Assembly: GCF_018139695.1 (NCBI RefSeq)
Contig: NZ_JAGSOG010000035.1
Location: 1 to 47,516, forward strand
Source of the DNA: Actinospica durhamensis
GTDB taxonomy: Bacteria > Actinomycetota > Actinomycetes > Streptomycetales > Catenulisporaceae
Direction of reading: 5' to 3'
Length of the DNA: 47,516 nucleotides
Numbering within the stretch: position 1 is the first letter of the stretch; every line of letters begins with the position of its first letter. The position numbers were made by a program, and so were the translations under genes. Below are positions 42,801-47,516 of the stretch, piece by piece. Under the pieces are notes generated by a model that saw nothing but the letters and a program-made list of their open reading frames with translations, made no database searches and was not told the DNA's origin.

Positions 42801-42946
42801 CCCCGCGCCGCGCGAACAACTCGCACCACGTCAGCCTGCGAAGTCCGACTGCCGTACTAGGCAGGCCGCGCCGTTGACACGATTGTAGACGGAGCCCCGG
42901 AGAGTGCGCGGTGAAGTTCCGGCTACTCTCAATCGTTTGCCATAGG

Positions 42947-43603
42947 TCATTTGCCGCTCTCGCGGAGATGGTCCGTGGCGCTGCGCTCAAGTTCTGCCAC
43001 CAGGTACAGCTCCGAGGCGAGCTCAGTCGGCGCGCCATACATGCCGCACAGCATCTCGCCAGCGCGATTGACGGCCTGCTGCAGCGTCTCACCGAAGGAG
43101 GCATCGAGCATGGTGCCTAGGACGGTCGCGGAATAGTAGCCGTCAGACCAGCTGACCACCACGGTGTAGCGATGGGCCTTCAGGCCCCACCAGCCGTTGT
43201 GCTGGGCCAGCTCAACCTGAGCGGCGTTCGGCTGCTTGGCCCGTTCCTCACGACCCGCCAGCCACTGCTCAACCTCGGAGATGCTGGAGTGGTTGGAGGT
43301 GCTGTCCTCCTCATAGTCGAAGCAGGCGAACCCCGCCGCTTCGTCCACCTCGATACTGAGGAGGGCCGCGCCGAAGAAACCTAGGCCCCATCGAGCGGTA
43401 CGATGGGGCCCCCAGTTAGCGACATCGAAGTGCCAGCCGGAGCGGCCAGCGAGAAGGCCGGCAAGCGTCCACCAGGCAGCCACGACCTCGCGGTCATCGG
43501 ACGGTCTGAGCTCGGCACAGATGTTTCCGTAGTCAGCGTTGGCGAACCCGACACGGACGTTGACTTGAGGTGACTCCACATCCGTGAGCCTATCCGTACC
43601 CAC
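42947..43603 (-). CDS. Hypothetical protein, possible immunity-type
   Basis: A protein of 218 residues from GTG 43603 (AGGAAGG upstream); GTG 43579 is an alternative, and the frame is open above both. The sequence is well formed: NVRVGFANADYGNICAEL, AAWWTLAGLLAGRSGWHFD, WGLGFFGAALLSIEVDEAAG, YTVVVSWSDGYYSATVLG and a helical end (AVNRAGEMLCGMYG). It has no signal peptide or membrane helix. Family not recognised. It sits between the SUKH passenger and a SUKH pseudogene, so an immunity-type role is possible but unproven. Confidence 0.65.
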   Translation of the reverse strand: MGTDRLTDVESPQVNVRVGFANADYGNICAELRPSDDREVVAAWWTLAGLLAGRSGWHFDVANWGPHRTARWGLGFFGAALLSIEVDEAAGFACFDYEEDSTSNHSSISEVEQWLAGREERAKQPNAAQVELAQHNGWWGLKAHRYTVVVSWSDGYYSATVLGTMLDASFGETLQQAVNRAGEMLCGMYGAPTELASELYLVAELERSATDHLRESGK

Positions 43604-43654
43604 CGTCAGCTGAGCCCTTCCTGCGAAGAAGGGGACCAGAGCACGTGCGCGCGC

Positions 43655-43980
43655 CTGTACACCAAGGTGGCTGACGACGGATACGGGCCTGGGCTGCTGC
43701 CGCTGCTCGGACAGGGCCGCAACCTCGTCAACGGGCACCTGCCACTGACCACGAGATCAGCGCCCGGGCGCTTCGCTGTATGGCCAGCCGGAGCAGTCCC
43801 GATACTGGACTGGGCCTGCGCAAATGAGCACGCCAATGGACTGTCTCGACGAGCGGGGCCAGGTGCTGTTCGAGCCGAACGGACGCGGTGGCGGCGCCTA
43901 CATCGACTGCTGGTTTCTCGACTCGCCCAGCCTCGCCGCCTGGCTGAAGACGTGGCTGACCGGCACTGCCGGGCATTCAC
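43655..43980 (+). pseudogene. SUKH-family gene, frameshifted and truncated
   Basis: One frame gives RLYTKVADDGYGPGLLPLLG and later WPAGAVPILDWACAN. Near 43825 the reading must shift to continue as MDCLDERGQVLFEPNG, then SPSLAAWLKTWLTG. This is the middle and end of a SUKH protein (compare RLYTEVANGGFGP in the intact gene at 42027). There is no start codon in context, and a frameshift near 43825 breaks it. Confidence 0.7.
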
Positions 43981-44381
43981 TAGACCTCGGCCCGCACGAG
44001 GTGATGTATTCCCAGCCGTGCTCGCACACTGCCGCGCGCCTGTCCGGAAAACTGCTGCATACAACGTGCGGCCAACCGGATCAATCTGTTCAGAAGCCAC
44101 ATGATCGACTGGACAGACTTTAGCGGCACAACAGAACTGACGCCGCTACTGGGTGCACGGTCGTCGCCGCCGGGCAACAGGCGGCTCCACAAAGACACAG
44201 GTCGCCATGTGCTCTTCGTTTGACTTCCGGGGGTCGGAAACGCAGTCAATGACCTGCTCGCCCGTTGGCTTGATGTCTCGAAACGAGACGATTGGGCAGT
44301 ACCGAAGTTGGCAACCGCGCTGGCAAGAGCAGTTGAGAGCGGAGGGTATCCTCAACCCTACCGTCCCATAAGCTTTTCGTC

Positions 44382-45287
44382 GTGTTCTGGGTTCTCCTCT
44401 TGAGCGGCCAGGCGACCGCCCCGGCCGCGCCGACGCCGCTGCCTGATGTCATCACCGCGTACGCGACTGCAGGCGCCACGATCATCGCCGTGGTGGGATT
44501 GATCGCCACACTCGTCCTTGCTCGCAGGGACCGGAAGCAGGCCACCGCCGACCGCGAGCAGGCGGCAACTGATCGCGCCGATGCCAAGAAGGAGTTGGAA
44601 GATCAGCGCGCCGAAGCGAAGAAGACTCTGGCCGATCAGGCAGCCCAGTCTGACGAGCGGCTCTCGCGCGAGCTTGCTGCGGCGGAGGAACGCTTCCAGC
44701 GTGAGCGTGATGCCGAGGCGGATCAACGGCGTCATGAACGCCAGGTGGCGGCAGCCGCAGCCCTGTTGGAGCGAGTCGGCGCGGCGATGGTGCAGTTCGA
44801 TGTCCTGTGGGGGCTGAACATCGTGCCGCAGGGGCCTGCCGCGCTCGCGAATCCGTGGGCGACAGCCCGCCAACTTGCTGCCCGGGAGGCAATTCGCTCT
44901 CTGCGCGAGGCCGCGTACGTAACGGCCAGGGTGCTCGATGACTGGGAGGTCGTGGCGCGTTATCGGATGCTCGTGCAGCTAGTCCTCACCGTAGCGGATG
45001 CCCCGCGGGTGTTCGAGGAGAAGCACGCCGACCACCTGCAGCACGAGCACTTCCGGGGTCGCGTGGAGAGCGACCTGCGCAATTACGCGAAGGTCGTCAT
45101 GATCACCCTGAGCAGGTACATGGATGGCAAGCCCGTTCCGAAGCTCAGGGCGGACGAATACCCGCGGTTCTCTCGGCAGGCCGAGGACAAGGCCTCGTGG
45201 GGACCGAGCGACTTCACCTCGATGTTGGAATGGGATTCGGAGGAGCTGATTGACCCGGGCGACACCCGATACCGGCCTGCGCTCTGA
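44382..45287 (+). CDS. Membrane-anchored coiled-coil protein
   Basis: A protein of 301 residues from GTG 44382. One membrane segment at about residues 24-48 (AYATAGATIIAVVGLIATLVLA) is followed by a long charged coiled coil at about 48-125 (DRKQATADREQAATDRADAK ... RELAAAEERFQRERDAEADQ). A compact helical C-terminal domain follows (LREAAYVTARVLDDWEVVAR, YRMLVQLVLTVADAP). The plan resembles the smaller protein at 20390: membrane helix, charged helix, helical domain. Such anchored coiled-coil proteins are common single genes in actinomycetes. Function unknown. No partner gene follows in the same direction. Confidence 0.65.
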   Translation: MFWVLLLSGQATAPAAPTPLPDVITAYATAGATIIAVVGLIATLVLARRDRKQATADREQAATDRADAKKELEDQRAEAKKTLADQAAQSDERLSRELAAAEERFQRERDAEADQRRHERQVAAAAALLERVGAAMVQFDVLWGLNIVPQGPAALANPWATARQLAAREAIRSLREAAYVTARVLDDWEVVARYRMLVQLVLTVADAPRVFEEKHADHLQHEHFRGRVESDLRNYAKVVMITLSRYMDGKPVPKLRADEYPRFSRQAEDKASWGPSDFTSMLEWDSEELIDPGDTRYRPAL

Positions 45288-45299
45288 CCATCTTGACCA

Positions 45300-45679
45300 C
45301 TGACCTGAGCACTCGTTTTCCCGGAGTCGGTGGTCCCGTGCCGACTGTTCAGCCCTTGGAGGGCGAAGGTTCGCCGGCCAGTACTCCGACGCATCTACCG
45401 TCATTTCTGGCAGCCAGCTCGGCACGCCGGCTTCCTCCTGGGGCACGTCACGATACCGGTTCTGACCGCCCTTCCAGTTCAGCCTGAGCAGCACGGCGTA
45501 CGGCCGCTCAGCCATCCATGTGGCTGCCGCGTGGAGCACGTCCGGTCCTCGTCTCCGGCGAACGTCACCAAATGACCAGACCCATAGGTCTGGACCCTCA
45601 CTGGCCCGTGGTAGGTCGTGACCTCCGCCTGCGCCGGGTGCTGCAATCGGTCCACGTTGTCGCTGCTGGATTCCGTCAC
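45300..45679 (-). pseudogene. Small gene broken by a frameshift, family unknown
   Basis: Leftward from an ATG at 45679, one frame reads MTESSSDNVDRLQHPAQAE ... TYGSGHLVTFAGDED. Near 45545 coding character moves to another frame, which continues DVLHAAATWMAERPYAVLLR, LNWKGGQNRYRDVPQE and LPEMTVDASEYWP. Both parts look like one original protein of about 125 residues. The exact end is unclear because the second frame continues antisense to the gene at 44382. Confidence in a broken gene is moderate. Confidence 0.4.
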
Positions 45680-45756
45680 CGCATCAGCGTATGCGCGCCC
45701 GCGGGCTGGCCAATTGACTCCGCTGATGCGGGAGTTCGCGCTGGTCGCTGAACGGC

Positions 45757-46914
45757 TCAGACCTGTGGTCGGATTCCCTGACCATCCCCAGAATCAGGCT
45801 GCGTGCCTGTGTCGCTTGTGCCGCCGCCCGCATCGGAATGCCGCTCATCTGGGGAGGAGGGGAGCTTTGCCGGCCGCTGTATGCCAATCATGACCTTCAG
45901 CCGACTTCCAGGGCGATTGCTGTCCGCAGCCGCAGTCAGCAGGCGCGTAAGCGTCGGGTCCGGCTCTCCCCGCATCCGAAGTACAGAGCCACCGACAACG
46001 TCTTTGGTTGCCCGGATATACCGGTTGGTATAGATCTGCGCGAGCGAGGAGCCGGTGGGGTGCCCGCCGGGCTCGGCCATACGCAACACCATCTCGATCG
46101 GCCTCTGTTCCTCGTCCACGACAAGATCGCTCGGCCCGAGTATCGCCCCTCCGTACAACATCATGGCTTTGATGAGTTCGTATTCCTGCGAGTCTGTGAC
46201 TTGCTCGCCGTCGATCAGAAACTCGACCGCTCCCGGCGTGAAGTATGGCCAGTCCACGAAGTCCGGGTCGACGGTCGGTTCCTCCCCGGGGACCACGGCC
46301 ACGATACGCATGCAGGCTGCGGGCTGGGTGAGGATCAGGCGCTCGCCGAGGAGCGCGAACTCGCTCCCACACACTGCCTCCTCGACTGTGATCTCAAGGT
46401 GCCGACCACGGCGGACGAACCGGCTAGCGTCGACGAGAGTCCACTTGCTCAGCATGGACCAGTAGTGCGCGAACACGAGGCGAGCCCCAGTCACCTGCGC
46501 GTACGCCTGAAGCTCGGCGAATATCTCGGTACGGATCTTTTGCGGCTTGAACGTAGCCTTCGGCCCAACATTCTTCACCTCGATCAGCAGGTGTTCGCCG
46601 TCTTTGGTTACTACACGGTAGTCGGGCAAACGCAATGGCCGGTCGGGCTCGCAATAGAGCTCTCCCGTGTCCTCATCCTTGATCATGGCGATGCTGTCGA
46701 GGCTGATGACGACGGCGCGGAAGAGGTCTTGCACCCAGTGGCCATGTAGTAGCCGGTCATCGCCGAGAGACTCTGTCAGGCCAGTGGCGACCCGCGCGCC
46801 GAAATCGCTGGGATCGGCGTCCCTCAGGTGGCCTCCGCCGGCTCCGGGAATCTGGGCGAACAGTTGCAGCGCTTCGATCCGCATAGAGGGGGACCTGGAC
46901 GGTTCTACAGACAT
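45757..46914 (-). CDS. PD-(D/E)xK nuclease-like protein
   Basis: A protein of 385 residues if it starts at ATG 46914 (AAAGGGG upstream). The frame is open to 47241 and the extra part includes a hydrophobic helix (LLAVLAVVSAIYVLT), so a longer membrane-anchored form cannot be excluded. Near residues 97-120 it reads LPDYRVVTKDGEHLLIEVKN: PD, eleven residues, then EVK, the active-site pattern of restriction-endonuclease-fold enzymes. A helix (KIRTEIFAELQAYAQVTG) and a strand (ARLVFAHYW) follow as in that fold. The C-terminal half is unassigned. It has no methylase or helicase partner nearby. DNA cleavage in defence or repair is inference. Confidence 0.7.
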   Translation of the reverse strand: MSVEPSRSPSMRIEALQLFAQIPGAGGGHLRDADPSDFGARVATGLTESLGDDRLLHGHWVQDLFRAVVISLDSIAMIKDEDTGELYCEPDRPLRLPDYRVVTKDGEHLLIEVKNVGPKATFKPQKIRTEIFAELQAYAQVTGARLVFAHYWSMLSKWTLVDASRFVRRGRHLEITVEEAVCGSEFALLGERLILTQPAACMRIVAVVPGEEPTVDPDFVDWPYFTPGAVEFLIDGEQVTDSQEYELIKAMMLYGGAILGPSDLVVDEEQRPIEMVLRMAEPGGHPTGSSLAQIYTNRYIRATKDVVGGSVLRMRGEPDPTLTRLLTAAADSNRPGSRLKVMIGIQRPAKLPSSPDERHSDAGGGTSDTGTQPDSGDGQGIRPQV

Positions 46915-47259
46915 CGCATTCGCACCCCTTTCCACGGTCCAGTGTCCGAGTTCGAAAGCCTTGCCGCCACCGAGTTTGGACGCATCAATGGTCGCGCAGG
47001 TCCATCTGCCGTAGGCGACATGTTGGACGCATGTAAGCACGTAGATTGCTGAGACAACAGCAAGGACGGCCAAGAGATCGACCCCGTACCTGCGGCGCCA
47101 GCGGACCGCGCTCGCCGGCGCCTGGTGGCGGTGAGGATCCGGACGACCCCTCGCTCGACCTTGTCGGCCGCAGGACGGTGTGGCCCGAACCCCGCAGCTA
47201 TGCGCGCCGATCCGCACCCAGCCGAAACGGGGCTTGCCCACTTCTCGCCCACGTGTATA

Positions 47260-47299
47260 GTCAGAGGCCCTAGCCGAAAGATCGGCTAGGGCCTCTGAC
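47260..47299 (-). terminator. Terminator of tRNA-Ala
   Basis: A perfect 18-bp stem (47260-47277 with 47282-47299, loop AAGA on the + strand) begins 15 bases past the 3' end of the leftward tRNA gene. It also separates the tRNA from the accessory region. Confidence 0.9.
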
Positions 47300-47313
47300 C
47301 TGCACTTGCGTTG

Positions 47314-47387
47314 TGGACCTGAGGGGATTCGAACCCCTGACCCCCTCGATGCGAACGAGGTGCGCTACCGGGCTGCGCTACAGGCCC
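47314..47387 (-). tRNA. tRNA-Ala (anticodon CGC)
   Basis: Read leftward from 47387, GGGCCTG pairs with CAGGTCC at the 3' side, including the G3-U70 wobble that identifies alanine tRNAs. The D arm (GCGCAGCCCGGTAGCGC), the anticodon stem CCTCG/CGAGG with loop TTCGCAT (anticodon CGC, reading GCG), and the T arm (AGGGGTTCGAATCCCCT) all fold normally. The CCA end is not encoded. tRNA 3' ends are frequent integration sites, and the accessory region lies on its 3' side. Confidence 0.95.
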
Positions 47388-47516
47388 TTCTTCTGTTGTG
47401 GCGTCGCGGGGACGAGCCTTCGCGACGTGGTCGAGATTATCACAGGCGTGGCGGTGGGCTGAAACCGATATGCGGGGCGGGCCGGGGCGCAGGCCGGGTG
47501 AGAGGCCGGCCTGCGC

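Larger units (their letters stand above)
40813..42856. mobile_element. IS701-derived element with intact ends and a SUKH passenger
   Basis: The ends are inverted repeats of 29 bases with one mismatch: 40813-40841, beginning TACGGCAGTCGGACTTCGC, and the complement of 42828-42856. Both sides are flanked by CTAG (40809-40812 and 42857-42860), which fits the 4-base YTAR target duplication of IS701-family elements. Inside are 5' and 3' pieces of an IS701-type transposase, an IS110 fragment between them, and a SUKH gene next to the right end. It cannot move by itself, but its ends look usable by a transposase acting in trans. Confidence 0.75.

Noticed and set aside
27022-47387. Complete integrative element (integrase, excisionase, Rep, FtsK-like transfer gene, att repeats)
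   Set aside because: None of these genes was recognised, and no duplicate of the tRNA 3' end was found in the window.
1-47516. CRISPR array
   Set aside because: I saw no regularly spaced short direct repeats. The repeated DNA here is protein-repeat coding or single structured elements.

Overview
The window is high-GC DNA with GTG/TTG starts, strong GGAGG-type ribosome binding sites and actinobacterial protein families (DUF2637, DUF397, DUF4436, secreted PKD plus 'LDTR' repeat proteins). It comes from a filamentous actinomycete. A member of Catenulisporales or a relative of Streptomyces is my guess from protein style, not a search result.

Layout. (1) 1-16.8 kb: a locus of five large exported proteins that share a signal peptide, usually a parallel beta-helix domain with a conserved Cys pair, one or two PKD domains and three C-terminal repeats of about 120 residues (LDTR ... 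NLNY ... GYF). Two genes run rightward and three leftward, around a DUF4436 membrane protein and a Tat-exported multicopper oxidase. Each group ends in a strong hairpin terminator, and a decayed piece of a sixth repeat gene lies at 14.1-14.2 kb. (2) 17.0-18.2 kb: two tandem paralogous small membrane proteins, a small lipoprotein, and the 3' end of an Ig-like surface protein cut by an IS3-family element (18301-19760). (3) 20.4-26.7 kb: a three-gene rightward cluster (membrane/coiled-coil protein, HEPN-like helical protein, TOPRIM protein), then a protein with an RNxxxH HEPN motif, an HEAGH metallopeptidase-like protein and an IS5-type remnant. (4) 27.0-37.8 kb: a leftward run of about 13 plasmid/integrative-element type genes: DUF932, ParB-like, SSB, DUF2637, several unknowns, a frameshifted NADAR gene and a 44-aa membrane protein. 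Four of these genes share a similar 5' leader, and the intergenic spaces hold structured repeats. (5) 37.9-47.3 kb: a patchwork of small accessory genes and pseudogenes (DUF397, HEPN-type, SUKH, PD-(D/E)xK nuclease), including a 2.04-kb IS701-derived element with intact ends, a CTAG target duplication, a nested IS110 fragment and a SUKH-family passenger. The window ends at tRNA-Ala(CGC), followed by its terminator.

The left third looks like a stable secreted-protein locus. From 17 kb to the tRNA gene the DNA looks like an accessory island beside a tRNA gene, built from plasmid-type functions and defence/immunity-like genes and much eroded by IS elements and frameshifts. I found no integrase, replication initiator or FtsK-type transfer gene. 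The strongest candidates for undescribed biology are the structured repeat whose copies show compensatory changes in two stems, the shared leader of the plasmid-type genes, the interleaved inverted repeats at 32.6 kb, the HEPN-like/TOPRIM cluster, and the IS701-derived cargo unit.
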